Below are positions 5,679-13,901 of a stretch of DNA of 36,775 nucleotides, one piece after another (within the stretch, counting starts at the first letter, position 1; every line of letters begins with the position of its first letter). Under the pieces are notes generated by a model. It had not been told where the DNA came from. It was given only the letters and a program-made list of their open reading frames with translations, and searched no databases. The translations under genes and the position numbers were made by a program. The stretch is from Bacteroidales bacterium (GTDB lineage Bacteria; Bacteroidota; Bacteroidia; Bacteroidales; P3), in the NCBI GenBank assembly GCA_017613375.1, contig JAGADZ010000070.1, positions 1-36,775 of the forward strand, read 5' to 3'.

Positions 5679-7895
5679 ATGAAGAAAAAAATGAAAACAA
5701 CTGCAGTGCTGCTGACGGGGCTTTTGATAGGGACCTCGGTATCGGCACAGAATACAATCAATAACGGCAAGGTGTCGGCTCACCTGCAGGAGATGGTCGT
5801 CCGCTCGGCGACCAAGGACGTCCACAAGAGTGTAAGCACTTTGGCAACATTGTCTATCTCCTGCGACGCGTCTGCTTTCTTCGAACGACACGGCTGCCGC
5901 ATGATTGACAGCATCGGACGCATCTATATCGTTAGCATTCCGCTCGGCGAGGTGGCTGCACTTTCGAACAATGACACCGTCGAGCGCCTCGAGGCTGAGC
6001 GCATGCCGCGTCCGCAGATGGACGTCACACCGCAGCAGGTGAACGCCATGGGTGTTTATGCCGGCACCGGCCTCCCGCAGGCCTACACGGGCGCCGGCGT
6101 GGTGGCAGGTGTCTTCGACAGCTATTACGATTTCACGCATCCCGCTTTCCGAGATGCCAACGGCGACCTACGCATAAGTTATTACTACGACTTCCACTGG
6201 CCCAATACCGACGGCACTTACGGTCACGCACTGGAGAGTGCCAGCGAGATTGCCGCCCAACAACACTCGCTCTACACCCGCAATGGCATCCACGGCACTC
6301 ATGTTGCCAGCATCATGGCCGGTTCGGCGGTAGAGGGACAATATCAGGGAATGGCCCCCGAGGCCGACATTTACTTGGTGGACTTCAATTCCGACCGCAA
6401 TCAGTTCGCCAATCCCGACGAGAATACCTCGGCCATTGCCGTACTGGGTTTCAAGAAGATATTCGACCGTGCAGCAGAAGAAAACAAGCCCTGTGTGGTC
6501 AATTTCAGCAGTGGCGAAAGCGTCATCTTCACCTCACAGCGTGTGCTTGAGGGCGAAGCCATGCAGGCACTGACGGGACCCGGCCGCATCATCGTCTCGT
6601 CGGCTGGCAACGACGGCACACGCTCGTGCTACCTCGAGAAAGGTGCCGCCGACTTCCAAGCCGGTACCGGCATCGAGAATGGCCTCTACGGCGGCGAGAT
6701 TATCGACATCGACCTCATCACCCCCGGCGACCAGTATGTACGCTTCGACTTCATGGGAATGGGCCTCATGGGAGGCGGAATCGAAGGCACCATCGCTTTC
6801 CATACCGACAGTATCATGCCCATTGGCAACCACTTCTCCGTTATGGTGAGCCTCGGCGAGGTGCAGCTCGATGTGATGCCCCTCGACTATCAGGACCCTC
6901 GCGGGAACGTCTACCACATCCACAGCACTATGCCCAATCCCGTCTACTTGCTGATATGCGGCGCCACGGTGCTGCTCACCGGCAACTATCCCGCCTACAT
7001 GTACAGCGACATCGCCTACAGTCCCTTCCTCAACATCACCGGCGTGCCGCAATACTGCTTCGCCAAGAAAGGCTACTCCATCACCTGGCCGGCTATGCTG
7101 CCCGGCATCATCGCCGCTGGCGCCACGGGTTATAAGAACACCTTCGTCAATATCGACGGCCAGACAAACGACGACCTCATCTCTTTCGCCCCTGACCATA
7201 TTGGATACATCACCAAGTTCTCCTCCTGCGGCCCCACTTTCGACGGCCATACGAAGCCCGATGTCGTCGCACCGGGTTACAACATCAACGCTGCCTACAA
7301 CAGTTTCTACGAGGACTTCGCGGGCATGCGGAAAAACCTGACGCATATGGGGACTTACAACGGCCAGACCTACTACTATGTCGCCGAGTCGGGCACCTCG
7401 ATGGCGGCACCCGTGGTGGCAGGTGTCATCGCCCTCTGGCTGCAAGCCAAGCCCGACCTCACGCCGGAGCAGGCTCTGGAGGTTATCCGCCTCACCTCCA
7501 CACATCCCGAGGACACGATGGCGTACCCCAACAACACCTACGGCTACGGCCAAATCGACGCCTACCGCGGATTGCTCGAGGTGCTGAACCTGCCCGTCCG
7601 CATCCCCGAGCTCAGCCAGGAGCAGCCGAAAAATGTCACATTCCACGTGGAGAACCGTCGTCTCTATGCCGACTTTGGCGGCAATACCCCGAACAAGATG
7701 GTCTTCAATATCTATTCCATAGACGGCAGACTGATAAGTAATTATGAATTCCGAAATTCGAATTTTGAAAACCACAATTCAAGATTTCCCGCCTCGGGAA
7801 TCGATCTCTCCGCATTGAAACCCGGCGTCTATGCCGTACAACTGATTACCGACAACAAAGCAACTACGGGTTCAACATTGATACGACTGCCATGA
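5679..7895 (+). CDS. Secreted S8 (subtilisin-type) serine protease with T9SS-type C-terminus
   Basis: The 738-residue precursor has a signal peptide (MKKKMKTTAVLLTGLLIG...SAQ, cleavage near residue 24). A propeptide-like region follows, then a subtilase domain with all catalytic residues: Asp147 in GVFDSYYDFTHP, His205 in GIHGTHVASIMAG, oxyanion Asn311 in SSAGND and Ser574 in ESGTSMAAPVVAG. The last 75 residues are a T9SS type A sorting-like domain (FNIYSIDGRLI, SGIDLSALKPGVYAVQL, ending STLIRLP), so export to the cell surface is expected. An AT-rich insertion (about NYEFRNSNFENHNSRF) sits inside this domain. The large open frame on the opposite strand (6534-7775) is a shadow caused by GC-rich codon use. 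The protein likely degrades external proteins or peptides. Confidence 0.93.
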   Translation: MKKKMKTTAVLLTGLLIGTSVSAQNTINNGKVSAHLQEMVVRSATKDVHKSVSTLATLSISCDASAFFERHGCRMIDSIGRIYIVSIPLGEVAALSNNDTVERLEAERMPRPQMDVTPQQVNAMGVYAGTGLPQAYTGAGVVAGVFDSYYDFTHPAFRDANGDLRISYYYDFHWPNTDGTYGHALESASEIAAQQHSLYTRNGIHGTHVASIMAGSAVEGQYQGMAPEADIYLVDFNSDRNQFANPDENTSAIAVLGFKKIFDRAAEENKPCVVNFSSGESVIFTSQRVLEGEAMQALTGPGRIIVSSAGNDGTRSCYLEKGAADFQAGTGIENGLYGGEIIDIDLITPGDQYVRFDFMGMGLMGGGIEGTIAFHTDSIMPIGNHFSVMVSLGEVQLDVMPLDYQDPRGNVYHIHSTMPNPVYLLICGATVLLTGNYPAYMYSDIAYSPFLNITGVPQYCFAKKGYSITWPAMLPGIIAAGATGYKNTFVNIDGQTNDDLISFAPDHIGYITKFSSCGPTFDGHTKPDVVAPGYNINAAYNSFYEDFAGMRKNLTHMGTYNGQTYYYVAESGTSMAAPVVAGVIALWLQAKPDLTPEQALEVIRLTSTHPEDTMAYPNNTYGYGQIDAYRGLLEVLNLPVRIPELSQEQPKNVTFHVENRRLYADFGGNTPNKMVFNIYSIDGRLISNYEFRNSNFENHNSRFPASGIDLSALKPGVYAVQLITDNKATTGSTLIRLP

Positions 7896-8027
7896 ATCCA
7901 AACATAAATATTTCACTTCATGTAACTTCCATTTATTACCTTTAAACACAATAACGCTGAAGAAATGATAAATCCAATTGCGATAAAACACATCTAATAT
8001 CAACCGCGTGATCATTTTTTTCACACG

Positions 8028-8059
8028 TTTGTCTGATTCGTGAATTATTTGTATATTTG
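8028..8059 (+). promoter_or_regulatory. Bacteroidota-type promoter of the flavin reductase gene
   Basis: TTTG (8028-8031) and TATATTTG (8052-8059), separated by 20 bp, match the -33/-7 consensus of the Bacteroidota primary sigma factor. The predicted transcript start is near 8066, about 50 bases before the ATG at 8115. Confidence 0.75.
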
Positions 8060-8114
8060 CATTTGATAAAGAATTCTCTATCATAATTGCAACATCTTAT
8101 AAATCAATCACAAT

Positions 8115-8585
8115 ATGCCAATCAACAATCTTACTCACGGTCTTTATGTCCTCACCACACGTCTCGGCGAGAAAGACAACGGTTGCATTATCGACGCCGT
8201 AATGCAGGTCACCGCCATGCCTCAACGTATTGCCATCGGTGTGCAGAAACATAACCTCACCAATGGTATGATTATGGCTTCGCGTATCTTCAATCTGAGC
8301 ATTCTCACCGAAGAAGTGCCGCAGGATGTCATCAAACATTTCGGCTACCAGAGCGGCCGCGATGTCAACAAGTTTGAAAACTGCGAGGAAGTACACCGCA
8401 GCACAAACGGCTTGATATACATCCCGAAATACACCAATGCTTTCCTCAGTGCCAAAGTTATTCAGACTGTCGACATGGACACTCACACCGTCTTCTTTGC
8501 CGAAATCACCGAGGGGAAAATCCTTAGCGACATACCTGGAATGACTTACAACAACTACCGTGCCAGCATCAAGCCTAAAGCCTGA
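8115..8585 (+). CDS. Flavin reductase-like (flavoredoxin-type) FMN protein
   Basis: The 156-residue protein matches small flavin-reductase-domain proteins. The N-terminus is LTHGLYVLTTRLGEKDNGCI, then the characteristic AVMQVTAMPQRIAIGVQKHN, LTNGMIMASRIFNLSILTEE, and a C-terminal strand pair with HTVFFAEITEGKIL. Such proteins bind FMN and pass electrons between NAD(P)H or rubredoxin partners and oxygen or iron. The rubredoxin domain fused in some anaerobes is absent here. It is followed 78 bases later by ferritin in the same direction, which suggests a shared iron or oxidative-stress function, for example reducing ferritin iron or oxygen. The promoter is immediately upstream. Confidence 0.85.
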   Translation: MPINNLTHGLYVLTTRLGEKDNGCIIDAVMQVTAMPQRIAIGVQKHNLTNGMIMASRIFNLSILTEEVPQDVIKHFGYQSGRDVNKFENCEEVHRSTNGLIYIPKYTNAFLSAKVIQTVDMDTHTVFFAEITEGKILSDIPGMTYNNYRASIKPKA

Positions 8586-8663
8586 CACATCTGTTTGAGG
8601 TAAAGTGTAATTACCTAATCACTCTGAATCATTAGAGAATTAACACATTAAAAATAAATCACC

Positions 8664-9179
8664 ATGTTAAACAAAAAAGTTTCCGACCTGCTCAACGAGC
8701 AAATCAATAAGGAGCTCTACTCCGCTTACCTTTATCTGGACATGAACAATTACTTCGACAAACGCGGCCTCAATGGCTTCGCCAACTGGTATATGATTCA
8801 GGCCCAGGAAGAGCGTGACCACGCTATGCTCATTTACAAGTACATGCAGAACAACGATTGCCCCATTAAGCTCAACGCCATAGCCATGCCCGACAAGAAG
8901 TTCAAGAAAGACATGGATGTCTTGAAGGCAGGCTTGGAGCATGAAGAATATGTCACCGCCAGCATCCACACCATCTACGATGCCGCATACAAAGTCAAGG
9001 ACTTCCGCACCATGCAGTTCCTCGACTGGTTCGTAAAAGAACAGGGTGAAGAAGAGACCAATGCCCGCGACATGATTACCAAGATGGAACTTTTCGGCAC
9101 CGATGCCAAGAGCCTCTATATGCTCAATCAGGAGCTTGCTGCCCGCACCTATAGCGCCCCAAGCTTAGTATTGGACTAA
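8664..9179 (+). CDS. ftnA: Non-haem ferritin
   Basis: The 171-residue protein is a complete bacterial ferritin, close to the usual 160-175 residues. The ferroxidase residues fall at the classical numbering: Glu17 (INKELYSAYLYL), Glu50 and His53 (QAQEERDHA), Glu94 (GLEHEEYV), Gln127 and Glu130 (KEQGEEE). It oxidises Fe(II) and stores Fe(III) in a 24-subunit cytoplasmic shell. It lies downstream of a flavin reductase-type protein, a plausible electron source for iron release. No separate -7 box is clear in the 78-base gap, so co-transcription is likely. A strong hairpin terminates the unit. Confidence 0.95.
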   Translation: MLNKKVSDLLNEQINKELYSAYLYLDMNNYFDKRGLNGFANWYMIQAQEERDHAMLIYKYMQNNDCPIKLNAIAMPDKKFKKDMDVLKAGLEHEEYVTASIHTIYDAAYKVKDFRTMQFLDWFVKEQGEEETNARDMITKMELFGTDAKSLYMLNQELAARTYSAPSLVLD

Positions 9180-9200
9180 TGCGGCATTGACTCCACTAAA

Positions 9201-9239
9201 ACAAATAAACACGCCCCATTACGGGGCGTGTTTATTTGT
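9201..9239. terminator. Bidirectional terminator between ferritin and FMN-binding genes
   Basis: A perfect 17-bp stem, ACAAATAAACACGCCCC / GGGGCGTGTTTATTTGT, has a 5-nt loop (ATTAC). It lies between two convergent genes, and A/T-rich arms give a T-rich tail in both directions. Confidence 0.9.
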
Positions 9240-9258
9240 TTACCTGTAGGGATCAAGA

Positions 9259-9666
9259 CTATTTGTGGTCTTTATAGTATCTCAGTCCAAGACGCACATT
9301 CTCTATGACAGCATTCGACGAGTATGTGGCTCCTGCCACGACATCGACTTTTGCTGCAAGGGCCTGGTCGACAGTCATGCCGTTCCACTTGTTAAGCAGT
9401 CCGGCGTCTTTCATGCGTTTAAAAAAGCCCGGAGTTTCCGTGTTCTCAAGAGCTTCAATCTTGACAATCCTGTCATTCTTTATGGTTATCAAAAGAGGTG
9501 TAGGGCCGTTGTAGCCTTTCACGTTGGCCGAGAGTGTCGTGGTATTGACGGTATATACACCCTTTTTCTTACTCATAACACCGTCGTCGTTTGTGCAGCT
9601 TATCAGAAAAGCAGCGACACATATCACCACAGCACATAGTAGTGTGATTATTCCTTTTTTCTTCAT
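9259..9666 (-). CDS. FMN-binding-domain lipoprotein
   Basis: From the start MKKKGIITLL the product has 135 residues. It has a lipoprotein signal (LISC, Cys24) and one FMN_bind domain ending in DVVAGATYSSNAV (residues 108-120). This corresponds to the motif in RnfG and NqrC where a threonine is joined covalently to FMN; Thr114 or Ser116/117 is the candidate. Single-domain lipoproteins of this kind are common in Bacteroidales and are thought to carry electrons outside the inner membrane. An ATG seven codons upstream (9687) is possible but adds nothing to the signal. The gene follows the EEP-fold gene by about 50 bases and may share its transcript. Confidence 0.85.
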   Translation of the reverse strand: MKKKGIITLLCAVVICVAAFLISCTNDDGVMSKKKGVYTVNTTTLSANVKGYNGPTPLLITIKNDRIVKIEALENTETPGFFKRMKDAGLLNKWNGMTVDQALAAKVDVVAGATYSSNAVIENVRLGLRYYKDHK

Positions 9667-9719
9667 ATTAAGTGTTGTTTTTGTCAATAACGCTGACGTT
9701 GTCTTTATTATTGTATTAG

Positions 9720-10811
9720 CTACTCTTTTTTGTAGCGATTTCTCAGGTCTATATATACAGGCAGATGGTCGCTGTACCCTCCCAGGTAGCGTATCCCGAG
9801 GAAGGTTCTAAACACTTTGTATCCCATATATTTATCATCCTCAAGAAGCAGAAAATCCTTGTCGAAAATCTGTCCGCATGGTGTAGCGGTCTGTAGGGGA
9901 CAAATTCCATTGGGTTCCGTAATGTTGCGTGACACTATTATCTGGTCGAGACAGGTCCAAAGATCCTGATACTTGTATGTGCCGCGGCCCGGTTCGATGC
10001 ATGACATCATATTGATGTACTGGGAATCTTTCATCAGTCCTATGGCAATCTCAGGCTCGTCGGGAGCCGCATTGAAGTCACCCATGGCAATCACTGCAGC
10101 CGTCTTATGCGCAGCCTGCAGGCTATCCATTATTTGACGCAGTTTCATCGCCTGAGCCATACGCAAACGGTCTGCATGGTTGTTTCGTTTTGACGGGAAA
10201 TGGTTAACCAACAGGATAATCGTGTCGTCATTGTTTGTGACACCCTCCACGAGGAGGATGTCCCGTGTGAAGAATCCTTTGCTGCTGTCGGACACAGAGA
10301 TTGCCTGCGAGAAGAAAGGCCTGAAGCGGTCGTTTCGATATAGAAGGGCATTGTCGATACCACGCAGGTCGGGGGATTCATAGTGGATGTACTTGTAACC
10401 AAGACGTCTGAGTTGAGTGCCGCGGCAGAGGTCGTTCAGTACCTTGTCATTCTCTATTTCCGCAAGGCCTATGATAGCCGGAGGCTCGAGATAAACTTCC
10501 GGTTCTACGCTCATGGCCACAATAGTCTGATAGACATGACGCAATTTGGTCCAATATCTGCGATGAGACCAACGATATTGGCCTCGAGGTGTGAAGTCGT
10601 CATCGTTCTTCACAGTGTCATTCTCTGTATCGAACAGGTTTTCCACATTCCAAAAAGCGACACGATACAAATCTTGACAATCAGCCGATTGTACCATCAG
10701 AAGAGATATGATGAAAAACAAAAATGTTAAAAAACACTTTCGGTGCAATAAAAAGATTTTTTTGCAGTTATTAAGGCGTGAATGATTTTGGAAAACCGTG
10801 TTGATTAACAT
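9720..10811 (-). CDS. Secreted endonuclease/exonuclease/phosphatase-family protein
   Basis: The mature part (from about QDLYRVAFWNVENLFD) holds the EEP-fold motifs in order: WNVENLFD (metal Asn), GLAEIEND (metal Glu), GIDNALLYR, LLVNHFPSKR (His), AMGDFNAAPDEPE (catalytic Asp and Asn) and GGYSDHLPVY (SDH). A hydrophobic signal (FLTFLFFIISLLMVQSADC) precedes it. The start is uncertain. The open frame reaches back to 10925, ATG at 10811 (MLINTVFQ) gives a long but possible n-region, and TTG at 10748 would give a compact signal peptide (LHRKCFLTFLFF). I chose the ATG nearest the signal. The substrate could be nucleic acid or a phosphoester; the family alone cannot tell. It probably acts in the periplasm or outside. 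Bases 10812-11071 hold no gene I can support. Confidence 0.85.
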   Translation of the reverse strand: MLINTVFQNHSRLNNCKKIFLLHRKCFLTFLFFIISLLMVQSADCQDLYRVAFWNVENLFDTENDTVKNDDDFTPRGQYRWSHRRYWTKLRHVYQTIVAMSVEPEVYLEPPAIIGLAEIENDKVLNDLCRGTQLRRLGYKYIHYESPDLRGIDNALLYRNDRFRPFFSQAISVSDSSKGFFTRDILLVEGVTNNDDTIILLVNHFPSKRNNHADRLRMAQAMKLRQIMDSLQAAHKTAAVIAMGDFNAAPDEPEIAIGLMKDSQYINMMSCIEPGRGTYKYQDLWTCLDQIIVSRNITEPNGICPLQTATPCGQIFDKDFLLLEDDKYMGYKVFRTFLGIRYLGGYSDHLPVYIDLRNRYKKE

Positions 10812-11071
10812 GGCCGTCAAGCCAAGTGGATATGCGGTTTCCTTAAAAAGAGGTTTATTTTTCATATTGTCCAACTCAAAAAGGTGCTTATGATGCAGGA
10901 GTACATTTTCAAGACAAGCCGTCAAGGCTTAAGCACAAATACATCCTTGGAATCTGCAAGCACGGCACAACCTTCAAAACGGGTGGTACAAAATATTCTG
11001 AACTTCGCACGTTGCACACAATGCATCAATGTCAGAAATGTCAGAATCAAGTTGTACTTAAATTGAATGGT

Positions 11072-11107
11072 AAAACGTAGGTGCGCTGAAAAACGCACCT
11101 ACGTTTT
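11072..11107 (-). terminator. Terminator hairpin after manC
   Basis: A perfect 14-bp stem, AAAACGTAGGTGCG / CGCACCTACGTTTT, with an 8-nt loop starts 1 base past the manC stop codon at 11109. T-rich arms on both sides make it potentially bidirectional. Confidence 0.85.
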
Positions 11108-11108
11108 T

Positions 11109-12170
11109 TTATAAGTGTTCCACCCATTCCTTTATTCTTTGTTCTTCCGACAGCCTACAGACCAGCAGGGAGTTGTCGCGGTATGCTATCAGACAGCCCT
11201 CCATTCCCTGCACTATGGCCTCGACACCGTCCTCAATATTTACAATGGTGTTGTTCGTCTCGGTGACGTAAACCTTGCCTCTGCAGGCATTGTTGTTGGC
11301 GTCCTTGCCGGCATGCGTGAAGAGTGAACCCCAGGTGCCGATATCGCTCCATCCAAAATCTGCGGGAATAGTATAGCGTTCCTCGGCACGCTCCATTACG
11401 CCGTAGTCAATGGAGATATTCTGGCAGTCGCCGAAATTGGCGTTGATGAACTCCTGTTCCTTGTCGGTGTTGTAAAGTCCTTTGCCTTTATCGAAGATTG
11501 CCACCATGTCAGGCAGGAAAGTGCGGAAAGCATTCATGACTCCCTCAAGCGACCATACAAAGATGCCTGAATTCCACAGGTAGTTACCTGCCTGAAGGAA
11601 TTCTTTCGCTTTCTCGAGATTCGGTTTCTCCTTGAATCCCTTAAGGGCCACGACCTCCCTTTCCGTGCAGTTGGCATGCGGCAGTTCGATATAGCCGTAC
11701 CCTGTCTCGGGACGTGTAGGCTTGATACCGATGGTCATCAGTGCATCACGATGATTTGGGGAACTCACAAAATCCAGAGCGGTATGGATAACACTGTGGA
11801 ACTTGGTCTCATTGAGTACCAGATGGTCCGCCGGCGTAACAGCAATGGCGGCATCGGAACACTGTGACGCAATCCTGTAGCAGGCATAGGCAATACAGGG
11901 TGCCGTATTGCGACGCATAGGCTCACAGAGCACCTGTTCAGGCTTCAGCTCCGGCAGATGCTGCAGCACAGCATCCTTGTATGCAGCGTTTGTCACCACG
12001 AGGAAATTCTCGGCTGGGACTATAGGATTGAAGCGTTCGAAAGTGCTACGGATGAAGCTCTTCCCTGTTCCGAGAATGTCGAGGAATTGTTTCGGATAGT
12101 TGTTTTTGCTCAGCGGCCAGAAGCGGCTCCCAATCCCGCCGGCCATTATGATACAATATTTATTGTTCAT
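11109..12170 (-). CDS. manC: Mannose-1-phosphate guanylyltransferase (GDP-mannose pyrophosphorylase)
   Basis: The enzyme makes GDP-mannose from GTP and mannose-1-phosphate, for glycan, LPS or fucose synthesis. The 353-residue product carries the nucleotidyltransferase signature GGIGSRFWPLSKNNYPKQF (residues 11-29), CEPMRRNTAPCIAYA, TPADHLV, ETGYGYIE, GFKEKP, YLWNSGIFVW and the terminal GWSDIGTWGSL. It lacks the C-terminal isomerase domain of bifunctional enzymes. I start it at MNNKYCIIMAGG (12170). The longer frame from 12221 would place codons over a -7 promoter element and adds MKKKCYLCKK, which is not family-like. It stands alone between two strong boundaries. Confidence 0.93.
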   Translation of the reverse strand: MNNKYCIIMAGGIGSRFWPLSKNNYPKQFLDILGTGKSFIRSTFERFNPIVPAENFLVVTNAAYKDAVLQHLPELKPEQVLCEPMRRNTAPCIAYACYRIASQCSDAAIAVTPADHLVLNETKFHSVIHTALDFVSSPNHRDALMTIGIKPTRPETGYGYIELPHANCTEREVVALKGFKEKPNLEKAKEFLQAGNYLWNSGIFVWSLEGVMNAFRTFLPDMVAIFDKGKGLYNTDKEQEFINANFGDCQNISIDYGVMERAEERYTIPADFGWSDIGTWGSLFTHAGKDANNNACRGKVYVTETNNTIVNIEDGVEAIVQGMEGCLIAYRDNSLLVCRLSEEQRIKEWVEHL

Positions 12171-12198
12171 GATGCTGATTGTATGAATTATTTTTTTG

Positions 12199-12206
12199 CA
12201 AAGATA
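12199..12206 (-). promoter_or_regulatory. -7 element for manC
   Basis: TATCTTTG on the minus strand is followed by C, a textbook Bacteroidota -7 box 29 bases before the chosen start codon at 12170. No clear -33 box is visible at the right distance. The element argues against the upstream ATG at 12221. Confidence 0.55.
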
Positions 12207-12383
12207 GCACTTTTTTTTCATCTGACGACGAACGACGGTGTAAAATAAATGAATTATTGCAGCATTTTATGTTCTCTTTGAAAAAAAATGGTTATTTTTG
12301 TACTTCGTTTTACATCATACAACTCACTATAACACGGTGTAAAACAAGATATTTTGATTCAATAGCATAATAAAACTATATAT

Positions 12384-13385
12384 ATGATGAAACGTGAAGT
12401 GGTTTGTAGCGGTGTCCGCCCGACAGGAAATCTTCATTTAGGCAATTATTTCGGTGCTTTGCGTAATTTTGTGAAGATGCAGGAAGAGCACGATTGTTTC
12501 TTCTTCATTGCCGACTATCATTCGTTGACAACACATCCTACACCCGACAATCTATATAGCAACGCCCGTCAGATTCTGGTGGAGTACCTCGCAGCAGGGC
12601 TGGATCCCGACAAGGCCACCATCTACCTGCAGAGCGACCTTCCCGAGACCATCGAGCTATATCTTTTCTTCAATATGAATGCCTATCTCGGCGAACTGGA
12701 GAGGGTGACCTCCTTCAAAGACAAGGTCCGCCAGAACCCCAACAATGTCAATGCAGGTCTTTTGACCTATCCCACACTCATGGCCGCCGACATTCTCATC
12801 CACAAAGCCACCAAGGTACCTGTCGGCAAAGACCAGGAACAGCATCTTGAAATGACACGCACCTTTGCAGGTCGTTTCAACAATATGTACAAATCCGAGG
12901 TCTTCCCTTTGCCGCAAGCTTTCAATTTCGGCGGTGAACTGGTCAAGATTCCCGGCTTGGACGGCAGCGGCAAGATGGGCAAGTCGTTAGGCGAGATGAA
13001 TGCCATCTTCCTCAACGACGACCCGTCGGCCATCAAGAAAAAGATAATGAAAGCCAAGACAGACTCAGGCCCCACACAGATGAACCAGCAGAAACCTGTA
13101 GAGATTGAAAACCTTTTCACCCTGCTGAAAGTCGTCTCTACACCCGACACTGTAGACTACTTCAACGACCTTTACAACCGTTGTGAAATCCGCTATGGCG
13201 ATTTGAAGAAGCAGCTGGTTGAAGACATGGTCAAATTCACCCAGCCATTCCGTGAACGTATCGCAGAGCTGTCATCCGACGATGCCTACCTGCAGCATGT
13301 CATGGACCAAGGCAAGGAAAAGGCTCATGAAAGTGCCCGTCGCACACTTGATGAGGTCCGCCACGTGATTGGCTACCGTAATTAA
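12384..13385 (+). CDS. trpS: Tryptophanyl-tRNA synthetase
   Basis: The 333-residue class I synthetase charges tRNA-Trp. It has the HIGH-type motif as PTGNLHLGNY (residues 13-22), the family segments ADYHSLTTHP, LLTYPTLMAADIL and VGKDQEQHLEMTRTFAGRFN, and the KMSKS loop as KMGKS (197-201). Length matches bacterial TrpRS. Two adjacent ATG codons could start it. No attenuator or T-box structure is evident in the short leader. A terminator follows 30 bases after the stop. Confidence 0.97.
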   Translation: MMKREVVCSGVRPTGNLHLGNYFGALRNFVKMQEEHDCFFFIADYHSLTTHPTPDNLYSNARQILVEYLAAGLDPDKATIYLQSDLPETIELYLFFNMNAYLGELERVTSFKDKVRQNPNNVNAGLLTYPTLMAADILIHKATKVPVGKDQEQHLEMTRTFAGRFNNMYKSEVFPLPQAFNFGGELVKIPGLDGSGKMGKSLGEMNAIFLNDDPSAIKKKIMKAKTDSGPTQMNQQKPVEIENLFTLLKVVSTPDTVDYFNDLYNRCEIRYGDLKKQLVEDMVKFTQPFRERIAELSSDDAYLQHVMDQGKEKAHESARRTLDEVRHVIGYRN

Positions 13386-13415
13386 GATATTATTTACAAT
13401 AATGATATGAAAGAT

Positions 13416-13444
13416 AAAAAGCCACCTCTAAGAGGTGGCTTTTT
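13416..13444 (+). terminator. Intrinsic terminator of trpS
   Basis: The stem AAAAAGCCACC / GGTGGCTTTTT with loop TCTAAGA is followed by A-rich sequence. The T5 arm makes it a typical intrinsic terminator directly after trpS. It may also serve the convergent small lipoprotein gene. Confidence 0.85.
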
Positions 13445-13478
13445 AAAGGTCGGCAATAGCCGATTTGTTGCTAGTCAA

Positions 13479-13676
13479 TTATTGAGCATTGTTCTCAGGA
13501 GCAACGGTGCTGTCAGCAACAGCGCTATCGCAGGTAGCGTCAGCGGGGGTCTCAGCGGGCTGATCCTCGGTAACAGCGGGAGTGTCAATAACGCTATCGG
13601 TAGCTTCGGTGTTACCATTGCAAGCGGCGAATGAGAACATAGCAACAACTGCTAATGCAAAAAATACTTTCTTCAT
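13479..13676 (-). CDS. Very small Thr/Ala/Asp-rich lipoprotein
   Basis: The 65-residue product begins MKKVFFALAVVAMFSFAAC with a clear lipobox (FAAC, Cys19). After it comes only an acidic, low-complexity tail rich in Ala, Thr, Asp and Glu (ATDSVIDTP, EDQPAETPADAT) with one further cysteine. It has no folded domain. Such short acidic lipoproteins are frequent in Bacteroidales and tend to be strongly expressed, but their role is unknown. I use the internal ATG at 13676 because it gives the compact signal peptide; the upstream ATG adds MISNQFKLKTE. A -7 box lies upstream. Confidence 0.75.
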   Translation of the reverse strand: MKKVFFALAVVAMFSFAACNGNTEATDSVIDTPAVTEDQPAETPADATCDSAVADSTVAPENNAQ

Positions 13677-13726
13677 TTCTGTTTTTAATTTAAATTGGTT
13701 ACTAATCAATGTTGTTTTTCAGGTCG

Positions 13727-13734
13727 CAAAAGTA
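13727..13734 (-). promoter_or_regulatory. -7 element for the small lipoprotein gene
   Basis: TACTTTTG followed by C on the minus strand fits TAnnTTTG and lies 50 bases before the start codon at 13676. The expected -33 position reads TTCG rather than TTTG. Confidence 0.5.
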
Positions 13735-13802
13735 CAACAATTTCCAAAGGTGACCGAAAAAAAAATCTAAAAAAAACTTAATATTGCGATAATACTTTGT
13801 TT

Positions 13803-13870
13803 ATAAGCATTTTAACAATGCTTATTTTTTATTAATACCCTGTTTTTCGCAATGGAAAAACAGGGTATTA
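13803..13870 (-). terminator. Two tandem hairpins downstream of rnfA
   Basis: A perfect 16-bp stem, TAATACCCTGTTTTTC / GAAAAACAGGGTATTA (13833-13870, 6-nt loop), is adjacent to a 9-bp stem, ATAAGCATT / AATGCTTAT (13803-13825, loop TTAAC). They lie just past the rnfA stop codon at 13902 on the minus strand. Confidence 0.75.
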
Positions 13871-13901
13871 GAGTGTCTTTTTTAACAATTTCGGGGTCAA
13901 A

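Noticed and set aside
6534-7775. A 413-codon open frame antisense to the subtilisin gene
   Set aside because: It lies entirely opposite a gene with intact catalytic motifs; its His/Val/Gly-rich translation has no domain character and results from GC-rich codon use on the other strand.
9259-9666. Displaced rnfG for the isolated rnfA
   Set aside because: The protein is a lipoprotein of 135 residues with only the FMN-binding core, shorter than RnfG and without its N-terminal TM helix; it is likelier a stand-alone electron carrier.
10884-11066. A 60-codon plus-strand frame between the EEP-fold gene and manC
   Set aside because: No signal, no domain, no promoter and no conserved look; I see no gene in this gap.
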